A stretch of DNA of 64,000 nucleotides from contig NZ_JACXXO010000008.1 in NCBI RefSeq assembly GCF_017980685.1, positions 186,001 through 250,000 of the forward strand, read 5' to 3'. Below are positions 8,482 to 17,248 of this stretch, one piece after another; the stretch's first letter is position 1; every line of letters starts with the position of its first letter. Origin of the DNA: Pseudomonas iridis (GTDB lineage: Bacteria; Pseudomonadota; Gammaproteobacteria; Pseudomonadales; Pseudomonadaceae). A model generated the notes under the pieces. It was not told the DNA's origin, searched no databases, and saw nothing but the letters and a program-made list of their open reading frames with translations. The position numbers were made by a program, and so were the translations under genes.

Positions 8482-9537
8482 ATGAGCGCGAGCACCACTG
8501 CCACCCTGCGTCACGACTGGTCATTGGCCGAAGTCAGAGCCCTCTTCGTACAGCCATTCAACGACTTGCTGTTCCAGGCGCAGACGGTGCACCGCGCGCA
8601 TTTCAACGCCAACCGCGTTCAAGTCTCCACGCTGCTGTCGATCAAGACCGGCGCCTGCCCGGAAGATTGCAAATATTGTCCGCAGTCCGGTCACTACAAC
8701 ACCGGCCTGGAAAAAGAAAAGCTGATGGAAGTGCAGAAAGTCCTCGAAGAGGCTGCCCGCGCCAAAGCCATCGGCTCGACGCGTTTCTGCATGGGGGCGG
8801 CGTGGAAGCATCCGTCGGCCAAGGACATGCCCTACGTGTTGAAAATGGTCGAAGGCGTCAAGGCCATGGGCCTGGAAACCTGCATGACCCTCGGTCGTCT
8901 CGATCAGGATCAGACCGAAGCGCTGGCCAAGGCCGGGCTCGATTACTACAACCACAACCTCGACACCTCGCCTGAGTTCTACGGCAGCATCATCACCACC
9001 CGCACGTACAGCGAGCGCCTGCAAACGCTGGCCTACGTGCGTGAGTCGGGGATGAAAATCTGTTCCGGCGGCATTCTGGGCATGGGCGAGTCGCTGGATG
9101 ACCGCGCCAATCTGCTGATCCAGTTGGCCAACCTGCCGGAGCATCCGGAGTCGGTACCGATCAACATGCTGGTGAAAGTCGCCGGCACGCCACTGGAAAA
9201 CGCCGAGGACATCGATCCGTTCGACTTCATCCGCATGCTCGCCGTGGCGCGCATCCTGATGCCGCAATCCCACGTGCGGCTGTCGGCCGGGCGTGAAGCG
9301 ATGAATGAGCAGATGCAGGCCCTGGCGTTCTTTGCGGGCGCCAACTCGATTTTCTACGGCGACAAGTTGCTGACCACTGCCAACCCGCAAGCGGACAAGG
9401 ACATGCAACTGTTTGCGCGTCTGGGCATTGCGCCGGAAGCCCGCGAAGAGCACTCCGACGAAGTGCATCAGGCCGCGATCGAACAGGCGTTGGTGGAGCA
9501 GAAGAGTAGCGAGCAGTTCTACAACGCCGCGGTGTAA
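8482..9537 (+). CDS. bioB: Biotin synthase
   Basis: Radical-SAM enzyme that inserts sulfur into dethiobiotin to give biotin, last step of the pathway; cytoplasmic dimer. The 351 residues include the [4Fe-4S] motif CPEDCKYC with Cys59, Cys63 and Cys66. Conserved blocks [13 protein letters not shown] and [16 protein letters not shown] follow, and SAGRE supplies the [2Fe-2S] arginine. First gene of bioBFHCD, but a 160-bp gap with a REPIN separates it from bioF. Preceded by a BirA-type operator, so biotin repression is likely. Confidence 0.97.
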   Translation: MSASTTATLRHDWSLAEVRALFVQPFNDLLFQAQTVHRAHFNANRVQVSTLLSIKTGACPEDCKYCPQSGHYNTGLEKEKLMEVQKVLEEAARAKAIGSTRFCMGAAWKHPSAKDMPYVLKMVEGVKAMGLETCMTLGRLDQDQTEALAKAGLDYYNHNLDTSPEFYGSIITTRTYSERLQTLAYVRESGMKICSGGILGMGESLDDRANLLIQLANLPEHPESVPINMLVKVAGTPLENAEDIDPFDFIRMLAVARILMPQSHVRLSAGREAMNEQMQALAFFAGANSIFYGDKLLTTANPQADKDMQLFARLGIAPEAREEHSDEVHQAAIEQALVEQKSSEQFYNAAV

Positions 9538-9570
9538 AGACTTGCGCAAACTCCTCTGAAGGAATGCAAA

Positions 9571-9668
9571 CCCCTGTGGGAGCGAGCCTGCTCGCGAATG
9601 CGGTCGAATATTCAACAGTGATGTCGACTGGACTGACGCTTTCGCGAGCAGGCTCGCTCCCACAGGGG
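9571..9668. repeat. REPIN, family B, between bioB and bioF
   Basis: Perfect 27-bp inverted arms (9571-9597 and 9642-9668), core TGTGGGAGCGAGCCTGCTCG, with a 44-bp loop. It lies inside the biotin operon and could lower or stabilise parts of the message. Confidence 0.9.
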
Positions 9669-9696
9669 ATCTGTCTATTTGAAAATCGAGGCCTGC

Positions 9697-10875
9697 ATGT
9701 CTTTCGATCTCGCCGCACGCCTTGCTGCCCGACGTGCCGAAAATCTCTACCGCCAGCGACCGCTGCTGGAAAGCCCGCAAGGGCCGGAGGTGGTGGTCGA
9801 CGGCCAGCCATTGCTGGCGTTCTGTAACAACGACTATCTGGGCTTGGCCAATCACCCGCAGGTGATCGAAGCCTGGCGCGCCGGTGCCAAGCGTTGGGGC
9901 GTAGGCGGCGGGGCGTCGCATCTGGTGATCGGCCACAGCGGCCCGCATCACGCACTGGAAGAAGCACTGGCTGATCTCACTGGTCGGCCGCGCGCGCTGC
10001 TGTTTACCACCGGCTACATGGCCAATCTCGGTGCGGTCACCGCGCTGGTCGGGCAGGGCGATACGGTGCTGGAAGACCGGCTCAATCACGCCTCGTTGCT
10101 GGATGCGGGGCTGTTGTCCGGCGCACGCTTCAATCGTTATCTGCATAACGACGCGGTGAGTCTGGCCAAGCGGCTGGAGAAAGCCACCGGCAATACGCTG
10201 GTGGTCACCGATGGCGTGTTCAGCATGGACGGCGACCTTGCCGATCTGCCGGCACTGGCGCGTGAGGCCAAGTCCAAAGGTGCGTGGCTGATGGTCGACG
10301 ATGCCCATGGTTTCGGCCCGTTGGGCGCTAATGGCGGCGGTATTGTCGAGCATTTCGGCTTGAGTCAGGACGACGTCCCGGTGCTGGTCGGCACGCTCGG
10401 CAAAGCCTTCGGCACGGCGGGCGCGTTCGTCGCCGGCAGCGAAGAGTTGATCGAAAGCCTGATCCAGTTCGCGCGTCCGTATATCTACACCACCAGTCAA
10501 CCGCCGGCGCTGGCCTGTGCGACGTTGAAAAGTCTCGAACTGCTGCGCAGTGAACACTGGCGTCGAGAGCATTTGCAGACGCTGATCCGCCAGTTCCGTC
10601 GCGGTGCCGAACAGATCGGCCTGGAGTTGATGGACAGCTTCACCCCGATCCAGCCAATCATGATCGGCGATGCCGGCCGCGCGGTGCGCCTGTCGCAGAT
10701 GTTGCGCGAACGCGGCTTGATGGTCACCGCGATCCGTCCGCCGACCGTGCCCGCTGGCAGCGCAAGACTGCGCGTGACCCTGACCGCCGCCCACAGCGAG
10801 GCGCAGGTGCAGCTATTGTTAGAAGGACTGGCTGATTGCTTTGCGCAACTGTCGTCGGAGCCAAGTCATGCGTGA
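9697..10875 (+). CDS. bioF: 8-amino-7-oxononanoate synthase
   Basis: PLP enzyme joining pimeloyl-ACP and L-alanine to 8-amino-7-oxononanoate (KAPA). 392 residues. Visible are [17 protein letters not shown], the cofactor aspartate block VDDAHGFG and the Schiff-base lysine in [13 protein letters not shown] (Lys236). The ATG at 9697 has a GAGG upstream and gives the usual MSFDLAARL start; an earlier TTG is less likely. It overlaps bioH by 8 bp, showing translational coupling. Confidence 0.96.
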   Translation: MSFDLAARLAARRAENLYRQRPLLESPQGPEVVVDGQPLLAFCNNDYLGLANHPQVIEAWRAGAKRWGVGGGASHLVIGHSGPHHALEEALADLTGRPRALLFTTGYMANLGAVTALVGQGDTVLEDRLNHASLLDAGLLSGARFNRYLHNDAVSLAKRLEKATGNTLVVTDGVFSMDGDLADLPALAREAKSKGAWLMVDDAHGFGPLGANGGGIVEHFGLSQDDVPVLVGTLGKAFGTAGAFVAGSEELIESLIQFARPYIYTTSQPPALACATLKSLELLRSEHWRREHLQTLIRQFRRGAEQIGLELMDSFTPIQPIMIGDAGRAVRLSQMLRERGLMVTAIRPPTVPAGSARLRVTLTAAHSEAQVQLLLEGLADCFAQLSSEPSHA

Positions 10876-11599
10876 TCGCCTGATTCTGCTGCCCGGCTGG
10901 GGCCTCGGTGTTTCGCCGATGGAGCCTTTGGCCGCTGCGCTCCAAGGGCTCGACGAACATCTGCATGTCGAGGTCGAGCCGTTGCCGGAACTCGACTCCT
11001 GCGACCTGCAAGACTGGCTCGATGACCTCGATGAGCGCATTCCTCAAGACGTGTGGCTCGGCGGCTGGTCGCTCGGCGGAATGCTCGCGTCCGAACTGGC
11101 GGCGCGTCGGGGCGACAGGTGTTGCGGCTTGCTGACACTGGCGAGCAATCCTTCCTTTGTTGCGCATGAACAATGGCCGAGCGCGATGCCCGGCGAGACC
11201 TTCGATGCGTTTCTTGCCGGTTGCGCTGCTGACCCACGGCTGACCCTCAAACGTTTCTCGCTGCTGTGTGCTCAAGGCGCGCAAGACCCCCGCGGCTTGT
11301 CGCGGCTGATGCTAGGCGGCGCACCGAACACTTCGTCGGCGGCACTGATGGCCGGACTGGAATTGCTCGCGCAACTGGATACGCGCGAAGCGTTGCAGGC
11401 GTTTCGTGGCCCGCAGTTGCATCTGTTCGCCGGGCAGGACGGATTGGTGCCGGCAGAGGCGGCGGGCGAATTGTTCGCCTTGTTGCCGGATATTGAAATT
11501 GGTCTGATCGAACAGGCCAGTCATGCGTTTCTTCTGGAAGACCCCCATGGAGTGGCGGGTGCGATCCAGGCTTTTTTACATGAGTGCGGTGATGACTGA
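10868..11599 (+). CDS. bioH: Pimeloyl-ACP methyl ester esterase
   Basis: An alpha/beta hydrolase of 243 residues that frees pimeloyl-ACP from its methyl ester, ending the BioC-started synthesis. The nucleophile elbow GGWSLGG places Ser68; Asp191 in AGQDGLVP and His219 in [10 protein letters not shown] complete the triad. The ATG at 10868 overlaps the bioF stop, and its own stop overlaps bioC. Gene order F-H-C is the normal Pseudomonas arrangement. Confidence 0.93.
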   Translation: MRDRLILLPGWGLGVSPMEPLAAALQGLDEHLHVEVEPLPELDSCDLQDWLDDLDERIPQDVWLGGWSLGGMLASELAARRGDRCCGLLTLASNPSFVAHEQWPSAMPGETFDAFLAGCAADPRLTLKRFSLLCAQGAQDPRGLSRLMLGGAPNTSSAALMAGLELLAQLDTREALQAFRGPQLHLFAGQDGLVPAEAAGELFALLPDIEIGLIEQASHAFLLEDPHGVAGAIQAFLHECGDD

Positions 11600-12404
11600 T
11601 TTGTCCCATGTGGCGCTGCCCGGCGGCTTGCCTGACAAGCGTCAGGTCGCGGCCTCTTTCTCCCGCGCGGCGGCCAGCTACGACAGTGTCGCCGAGTTGC
11701 AACGTGATGTCGGTACACAGTTGCTGCAGCGCTTGCCTGCGGATTTCGTGCCGTCGCGCTGGCTCGATCTGGGCTGCGGCACCGGGTATTTCAGTCGTGC
11801 ATTGGCCGGGCGTTTTGCCCATGGCCAAGGGCTGGCGCTGGACATTGCCGAGGGCATGCTTGATCACGCGCGTCCGTTGGGTGGCGCCGAGCACTTCATC
11901 GCCGGAGATGCGGAACGTCTGCCGTTGCGCGATTCAACCTGCGATCTGATCTTCTCCAGCCTTGCGGTGCAGTGGTGTGGGAATTTTGATGCGGTTCTAA
12001 GTGAAGCGTTGCGAGTGCTGAAACCCGGCGGAGTTTTCGCGTTTGCTAGTCTTTGTGTAGGGACATTGTTTGAGTTGCGCGATAGCTGGCGTCAGGTCGA
12101 TGGTCTGGTGCATGTGAATCGCTTCCGCGAGTTCGCGCGATATGAACAGTTGTGTGCGGCCAGTGGCCTGCGCACGGTGAGTCTGGAGAATCAGGCGCAT
12201 GTGCTGCATTACCCGGATGTGCGCAGTTTGACCCATGAGCTGAAGGCTCTGGGGGCGCACAATCTGAATCCTGGTCGCCCGGGTGGATTGACCGGGCGGG
12301 CGCGGATTCTTGGTCTGGTCGAGGCTTACGAGCAGTTCCGTCAGGCGTCGGGGTTGCCGGCGACTTATCAGGTGGTCTACGCCGTGTTGGAGAAACCCGT
12401 ATGA
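11592..12404 (+). CDS. bioC: Malonyl-ACP O-methyltransferase
   Basis: SAM-dependent methyltransferase of 270 residues that caps malonyl-ACP so that fatty-acid synthesis can build the pimelate chain. The SAM site [16 protein letters not shown] lies near residue 58, with the following acidic block [10 protein letters not shown] and an [13 protein letters not shown] motif. The ATG at 11592 overlaps the bioH stop by 8 bp and fits the family N-terminus ([16 protein letters not shown]). Coupled downstream to bioD through ATGA. Confidence 0.94.
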   Translation: MTDLSHVALPGGLPDKRQVAASFSRAAASYDSVAELQRDVGTQLLQRLPADFVPSRWLDLGCGTGYFSRALAGRFAHGQGLALDIAEGMLDHARPLGGAEHFIAGDAERLPLRDSTCDLIFSSLAVQWCGNFDAVLSEALRVLKPGGVFAFASLCVGTLFELRDSWRQVDGLVHVNRFREFARYEQLCAASGLRTVSLENQAHVLHYPDVRSLTHELKALGAHNLNPGRPGGLTGRARILGLVEAYEQFRQASGLPATYQVVYAVLEKPV

Positions 12405-13081
12405 GCGCAGCCTATTTCATCACCGGAACTGACACCGACGTTGGCAAGACAACGGTCGCCGCCGGATTGCTGCATGCGGCGCGTTCGGCAGGGTTGAGCA
12501 CCGCGGCGGGTAAGCCGATTGCCTCCGGGTGCGAAGTCACGCCCAAGGGTTTGCGCAACTCGGATGCCTTGGCCTTACTGGCCGAATGTTCGTTGCCGCT
12601 GAGTTATCAACAGGTCAATCCGATAGCGTTCGAGCCGGCTATTGCTCCGCATCTGGCGGCTCGCGAGGCCGGTGTTGCGCTGACGGTGCAATCGCTGCTG
12701 ACACCGATGCGCGAGATTCTGGCGATGAATGCCGATTTCACCCTGATAGAGGGCGCGGGTGGCTGGCGGGTGCCGTTGGCGGATCAGGACAATCTCTCGG
12801 ATTTGGCGATGGCGTTGAAGCTGCCGGTGATTCTGGTGGTGGGTGTGCGGCTGGGTTGCATCAGCCATGCGTTGCTGACGGCTGAGGCGATCGCCCGAGA
12901 TGGCCTGCAACTGGCGGGGTGGGTGGCGAATATCATCGATCCGAAGACTTCGCGGCTGGAGGAGAATCTGGCGACACTCGCCGAGCGGATTCCCGCGCCG
13001 TGTCTTGGGCGAGTGCCCAAGCTCAAGGCGTTGAGCGCCGAAGCGGTGGCTGAGCATTTGCAGTTGGACTTGCTCGACTAA
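12401..13081 (+). CDS. bioD: Dethiobiotin synthetase
   Basis: ATP-dependent closure of the ureido ring, making dethiobiotin from 7,8-diaminopelargonate and CO2. 226 residues. The P-loop [10 protein letters not shown] lies at about residues 9-18, followed by KPIASGCE and [11 protein letters not shown]. It shares an ATGA overlap with bioC and is the last gene of the operon. The bioA transaminase is not in this operon or in the window, as is usual in Pseudomonas. Confidence 0.95.
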   Translation: MSAAYFITGTDTDVGKTTVAAGLLHAARSAGLSTAAGKPIASGCEVTPKGLRNSDALALLAECSLPLSYQQVNPIAFEPAIAPHLAAREAGVALTVQSLLTPMREILAMNADFTLIEGAGGWRVPLADQDNLSDLAMALKLPVILVVGVRLGCISHALLTAEAIARDGLQLAGWVANIIDPKTSRLEENLATLAERIPAPCLGRVPKLKALSAEAVAEHLQLDLLD

Positions 13082-13189
13082 GGTTTTGCCTATGGGCAGG
13101 CACTGTGCCATTAGTGTTTTTGACGGGTGTTTTTCTGGCGCCTCTGGTTCAATGGCGACTATTGATCCTTCCCAAGGATGAGACCAGTT

Positions 13190-13486
13190 ATGGAAATCTC
13201 CGGTAACACAGCTTTTTATGCGGGTTTGAGCTCGATTCAGACCGGGCAGAATCGCGTCGATCAGGCGGCCAGCCAGATCGCCAACAACACCATCGAGCGT
13301 TCGGTCACCAGCCAGTCTTCCGAAGTACAGGTCGATCGCCTGCGTGGTCTGGATCGTGCGCAGCAGTCTGATCTGGCGAGCAACATCGTCGAGATGTCTC
13401 AAGGCAAATACCAAGCTGAGCTGGGCGTGAAAGTCGTCAAGGCATCCGATGAAGTGCTCGGTACGATCATCGATACATTCGCCTGA
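13190..13486 (+). CDS. Small conserved protein with flagellar-rod-like N-terminus
   Basis: 98 residues, no signal peptide or membrane span. The start MEISGNTAFYAGLSSIQTGQ and the run RVDQAASQIANNTIE resemble the N-terminal helix of FlgB/FlgC/FlgG rod proteins (pattern AL..Q.R...A..IAN..T). The remaining part looks like one long amphipathic helix. The ATG at 13190 is preferred because AAGGA lies 11 bp upstream; an ATG at 13178 has no room for a ribosome site. It follows bioD and precedes a terminator. I recall a similar small protein at this place in P. aeruginosa. Function unknown. Confidence 0.7.
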   Translation: MEISGNTAFYAGLSSIQTGQNRVDQAASQIANNTIERSVTSQSSEVQVDRLRGLDRAQQSDLASNIVEMSQGKYQAELGVKVVKASDEVLGTIIDTFA

Positions 13487-13510
13487 TTTTCATAGCTTCC
13501 AGCACGCTGA

Positions 13511-13537
13511 ACGCCGCGCATTGTCGCGGCGTTTTTC
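13511..13537 (+). terminator. Intrinsic terminator after the small protein gene
   Basis: Stem ACGCCGCG / CGCGGCGT with loop CATTGT, followed by TTTTTCG. It sits 25 bp past the stop codon and would end bioD-side transcription before the acyl-CoA dehydrogenase promoter. Confidence 0.85.
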
Positions 13538-13658
13538 GTTTTAAGTCCTTCTCGCTCAACTAATCTTCTTTTTATCGTCCATGACTCGATCGAGTCGATG
13601 GCGGTTTGCTGTGTCCGGCATTTGGAAGACATGAAGACGAACGGCAAATGATCGACGC

Positions 13659-13703
13659 TTGACAAGATTTCGGCGTAAACGTATGTTTCAAACAACTGTT
13701 TGA
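13659..13703 (+). promoter_or_regulatory. Sigma-70 promoter with PsrA-like operator
   Basis: TTGACA (13659-13664), 17 bp, then TATGTT (13682-13687) form a strong promoter. Directly after the -10 box lies the palindrome TCAAACAACTGTTTGA (13688-13703), which fits the PsrA consensus (G/C)AAAC-N2-4-GTTT(G/C). PsrA is the TetR-type fatty-acid sensor of pseudomonads that represses beta-oxidation genes. Repression of the downstream acyl-CoA dehydrogenase is the natural inference. Confidence 0.7.
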
Positions 13704-13763
13704 CCGTCACAACAAATCAACACGGTCGTTCATTCCCGGTTACATCAGCAGAGGTTTATCGCT

Positions 13764-15569
13764 ATGCCTGACTACAAGGCCCCCTTGCGTGATATTCGCT
13801 TCGTTCGTGACGAACTGCTCGGCTACGAAGCGCACTATCAGAGCCTTCCGGCTTGCGCAGACGCAACTCCGGACATGGTTGATGCCATTCTCGAAGAAGG
13901 CGCCAAGTTTTGTGAGCAGGTACTGGCGCCGCTGAACCGCGTGGGCGACACCGAAGGTTGCACCTGGAGCGAGTCCGGCGTTAAAACCCCGACTGGCTTC
14001 AAAGAGGCTTACAAGCAATTCGTCGAAGGCGGCTGGCCAAGCCTGGCGCACGACGTCGAGCACGGTGGTCAGGGTCTGCCTGAGTCGCTGGGGCTGGCCG
14101 TCAGCGAAATGGTTGGCGAAGCCAACTGGTCGTGGGGCATGTACCCAGGCCTGTCGCACGGCGCGATGAACACCATCTCCGAGCACGGCACCCCTGAGCA
14201 GCAAAGTGCTTACCTGACCAAACTGGTTTCGGGCGAATGGACCGGCACCATGTGCCTGACCGAGCCGCACTGCGGCACCGACCTGGGCATGCTGCGCACC
14301 AAGGCCGAACCTCAGGCCGACGGTTCGTACAAAGTTTCCGGCACCAAGATCTTCATCTCGGCCGGTGAACACGACATGGCCGACAACATCGTCCACATCG
14401 TACTGGCCCGCCTGCCGGATGCGCCTGCTGGCACCAAAGGCATCTCCCTGTTCATCGTTCCAAAGTTCATGCCCAATGCTGATGGCACCGTCGGTGCACG
14501 CAACGCTGTGACTTGCGGTTCGCTTGAACACAAGATGGGCATCCACGGCAACGCCACTTGCGTGATGAACTTCGACGGCGCCACCGGTTTCCTGATCGGC
14601 CCGGCGAACAAAGGCCTGAACTGCATGTTCACCTTTATGAACACCGCTCGTCTGGGGACCGCGCTGCAAGGTCTGGCCCACGCCGAAATCGGTTTCCAGG
14701 GTGGACTGAAATACGCTCGCGATCGCCTGCAAATGCGCTCCCTGACTGGCCCGAAAGCGCCGGAAAAAGCTGCTGACCCGATCATCGTGCACCCTGACGT
14801 ACGCCGCATGCTGTTGACCATGAAGGCATTCGCCGAAGGCAACCGCGCGATGGTGTACTTCACTGCCAAACAGGTCGACATCGTCAAATACGGTGTAGAC
14901 GAAGAAGAGAAGAAGAAAGCCGACGCACTGCTGGCCTTCATGACGCCAATCGCCAAAGCGTTCATGACCGAAGTCGGTTTCGAATCCGCCAACCACGGCG
15001 TGCAGATCTACGGCGGCCACGGCTTCATCGCCGAGTGGGGCATGGAGCAGAACGTTCGCGACAGCCGCATTTCGATGCTGTACGAAGGCACCACCGGTAT
15101 CCAGGCACTCGACCTGCTGGGCCGCAAAGTGCTGATGACGCAAGGCGAGGCTCTGAAAAGCTTCACCAAGATCGTCCACAAGTTCTGCCAGACCAACGAA
15201 GGCAACGAAGCGGTTCAAGAGTTCGTCACGCCGCTGGCTGCACTGAACAAGGAATGGGGCGAGCTGACCATGAAGGTCGGTATGGCCGCCATGAAAGATC
15301 GCGAAGAAGTCGGCGCGGCCTCCGTGGATTACCTGATGTACTCCGGTTATGCCTGCCTGGCCTACTTCTGGGCCGACATGGCGCGTCTGGCTGCCGAGAA
15401 GCTGGCAGAAGGCACGGGCGACGCGGCGTTCTATACCGCCAAGCTGCAAACTGCGCGCTTCTACTTCCAGCGCATCCTGCCGCGTACCCGTACCCACGTG
15501 GCCACCATGCTGTCGGGCGCCAACAACCTGATGGACATGAAAGAAGAAGACTTCGCACTGGGCTACTAA
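13764..15569 (+). CDS. Acyl-CoA dehydrogenase, 600-residue type (paralogue 1)
   Basis: FAD enzyme for the first step of beta-oxidation, 601 residues. The flavin/substrate block [13 protein letters not shown] (about 163-175) and the catalytic-base segment [18 protein letters not shown] near residue 440 are clear. The C-terminus extends past the usual 380 residues in the manner of the DmdC/FadE5-like subgroup. It has its own promoter with a PsrA-like operator and its own terminator. Two close paralogues lie at 17249 and 19259. Chain-length preference cannot be read from sequence; homologues act on medium and long chains. Confidence 0.9.
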   Translation: MPDYKAPLRDIRFVRDELLGYEAHYQSLPACADATPDMVDAILEEGAKFCEQVLAPLNRVGDTEGCTWSESGVKTPTGFKEAYKQFVEGGWPSLAHDVEHGGQGLPESLGLAVSEMVGEANWSWGMYPGLSHGAMNTISEHGTPEQQSAYLTKLVSGEWTGTMCLTEPHCGTDLGMLRTKAEPQADGSYKVSGTKIFISAGEHDMADNIVHIVLARLPDAPAGTKGISLFIVPKFMPNADGTVGARNAVTCGSLEHKMGIHGNATCVMNFDGATGFLIGPANKGLNCMFTFMNTARLGTALQGLAHAEIGFQGGLKYARDRLQMRSLTGPKAPEKAADPIIVHPDVRRMLLTMKAFAEGNRAMVYFTAKQVDIVKYGVDEEEKKKADALLAFMTPIAKAFMTEVGFESANHGVQIYGGHGFIAEWGMEQNVRDSRISMLYEGTTGIQALDLLGRKVLMTQGEALKSFTKIVHKFCQTNEGNEAVQEFVTPLAALNKEWGELTMKVGMAAMKDREEVGAASVDYLMYSGYACLAYFWADMARLAAEKLAEGTGDAAFYTAKLQTARFYFQRILPRTRTHVATMLSGANNLMDMKEEDFALGY

Positions 15570-15590
15570 GCCTTAACGCGGTCTGTTGAA

Positions 15591-15624
15591 AAACCGCTGC
15601 TCCCTCGGGGGCAGCGGTTTTTTT
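15591..15624 (+). terminator. Intrinsic terminator after acyl-CoA dehydrogenase 1
   Basis: Stem AAACCGCTGC / GCAGCGGTTT with a 10-nt loop, followed by TTTT. It lies 20 bp after the stop codon, so the three dehydrogenase genes are not one simple operon. Confidence 0.9.
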
Positions 15625-15778
15625 ATGCGCGAATATTCCCCGGCTGTGGGTATTTCTGAAAGAAATTCCCGACGTGGCCATCAAGCATGATGGCCATGAA
15701 GGAGATTTCATCTCCAGGGGGCAAAAAACCTTGGTCGACGGCTCAGAAAACAGTATTTGCGGCCGTTAAAGAGACTGC

Positions 15779-15796
15779 ATGTGATCTGGATCACAT
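15779..15796. promoter_or_regulatory. Vfr/CRP binding site
   Basis: ATGTGATCTGGATCACAT holds TGTGA-N6-TCACA, and seven of the arm bases on each side pair perfectly. It is nearly the ideal CRP sequence, which Vfr also recognises. It is 72 bp upstream of the diguanylate cyclase start, a normal distance for activation. No clear -10/-35 pair was identified after it. Confidence 0.7.
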
Positions 15797-15867
15797 TCTG
15801 TGTGCTTAACTGGCCACATTGCAGGCACAATGCCATCTCTTTGCCATGACGGGTCGGAGCTTTACCC

Positions 15868-17157
15868 TTGCCACGTTCTTCTACTGTACGTTTCAGCCAT
15901 TTCCTGCCTTCTCTGCTGTTGTTGCTCGCGGGGTTGGCGGCTGCGTATGTCAAAGACCTCAGCGTGTTCTTCACTTCCCTGTTCAACGTGTTGCCGACTC
16001 TGGTCCTGCTGCTGGGCGGCGCTTACTGCGCGGTTTACCGACGCCAGCGCGAACTGTTTCTGATGCTCACGGTGTACATCGCCTACTTTTTGCTCGACAC
16101 CCAGACCGACTTTTACCGCGACAACGGCAAAGTGCGCGAAGACGCCGCTGTGGTCTTCCATCTCGTCTGCCTGTTACTGCCCTTGTTGTTCGGTCTGTTT
16201 GCTGCGTGGCAGGAGCGCACGCACCTGTTTCAGGACATGGTGGCGCGGTTCGCCGTCTTGCTCGCCTTCGGCAGCGTGGCACTGGGGCTTGAGCAAAGTT
16301 ACCCACAGGCGTTGCTGATGTGGCTTTCGGAAATTCGCTGGCCGGCGCTGCACGGCGTGTGGATGAGCCTGATCCAGTTGTCGTATCCGGTGTTCATTTC
16401 GGCATTCCTGCTGCTGGCCTGGCAATACTGGCGCAACCCGCGTCCACTGCATGCGGCGCAACTGGTCGGTTTGCTCGGGGTGTTCTGGATGCTGCCGAAA
16501 ACCTTCATCCTGCCGTTTACCCTGAACATCATGTGCAGCCAGGTGATGTTGATGATTGCTGCCGCCGTGGCGCACGAGGCTTATCAAATGGCCTTTCGCG
16601 ACGAACTCACCGGTTTGCCGGGTCGCCGTGCGCTCAACGAACGCATGCAGCGCCTGGGGCGCAACTATGTGCTGGCAATGAGCGACGTTGATCACTTCAA
16701 GAAATTCAACGACACCCACGGCCACGATGTCGGTGACCAGGTGCTGCGACTGGTCGCCAGCAAGCTGTCCAAAATCAGCGGAGGCGGTAGGGCATATCGC
16801 TATGGCGGTGAGGAATTTGCCCTGGTGTTCGCAGGCAAAACCCTTGAGGAGTGCATGCCGCACCTTGAAGTCATTCGCGAGTCGATTGCGTCCTACAGCA
16901 TCCAGTTGCGCAATCAGGAAAACCGCCCGCACGACGATCAGCAAGGTCGCCAGCGTCGCGCCGGTTCCGGTGCTTCCAGCGTTTCGGTGACGGTGAGTAT
17001 CGGCGTCGCTGAGCGGGTGGAGCAGCGCAACCCCGAGCAAGTTCTAAAATCCGCGGACGAGGCGCTTTACAGTGCCAAGGGTGCGGGGCGCAACTGCGTG
17101 GTCGCGTTCGGCCAGAACCGCCGTGGCGCGGTGCGCATGGACACCGCTGCGGGTTGA
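15868..17157 (+). CDS. Membrane-bound diguanylate cyclase (GGDEF)
   Basis: Makes cyclic di-GMP from two GTP at the inner membrane. 429 residues. Residues 1-240 carry about eight hydrophobic segments with no recognised sensor domain; the GGDEF domain runs from about 243 to 420. The active-site signature is GGEEF within YRYGGEEFALVF, a functional variant. The RxxD inhibitory site is absent (SGGG at that place), so product inhibition by that route is unlikely. The start is TTG at 15868 with GGAG 9 bp upstream. It interrupts the dehydrogenase set and follows a Vfr-like site. Confidence 0.85.
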   Translation: MPRSSTVRFSHFLPSLLLLLAGLAAAYVKDLSVFFTSLFNVLPTLVLLLGGAYCAVYRRQRELFLMLTVYIAYFLLDTQTDFYRDNGKVREDAAVVFHLVCLLLPLLFGLFAAWQERTHLFQDMVARFAVLLAFGSVALGLEQSYPQALLMWLSEIRWPALHGVWMSLIQLSYPVFISAFLLLAWQYWRNPRPLHAAQLVGLLGVFWMLPKTFILPFTLNIMCSQVMLMIAAAVAHEAYQMAFRDELTGLPGRRALNERMQRLGRNYVLAMSDVDHFKKFNDTHGHDVGDQVLRLVASKLSKISGGGRAYRYGGEEFALVFAGKTLEECMPHLEVIRESIASYSIQLRNQENRPHDDQQGRQRRAGSGASSVSVTVSIGVAERVEQRNPEQVLKSADEALYSAKGAGRNCVVAFGQNRRGAVRMDTAAG

Positions 17158-17248
17158 GTGATGACGGCGCATTCAGCGTCTGGACAGTGATTGTGGCGCG
17201 TGGTGGCCGGCAGTAGTTTCAAGGAAACCTGCTGACGGAGAAGCCATC

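Noticed and set aside
8521..10794. 757-codon minus-strand frame across bioB and bioF
   Set aside because: Crosses a REPIN and two proven genes; composition is that of antisense reading.
13740..15497. 585-codon minus-strand frame opposite the first acyl-CoA dehydrogenase
   Set aside because: Shadow frame; similar mirror frames occur opposite the other two paralogues because the coding sequences are alike.
17200..17248. GTTTC-AAG-GAAAC palindrome before acyl-CoA dehydrogenase 2 as a PsrA site
   Set aside because: The half-sites are in the reverse order from the PsrA consensus (GAAAC first), so it does not match.
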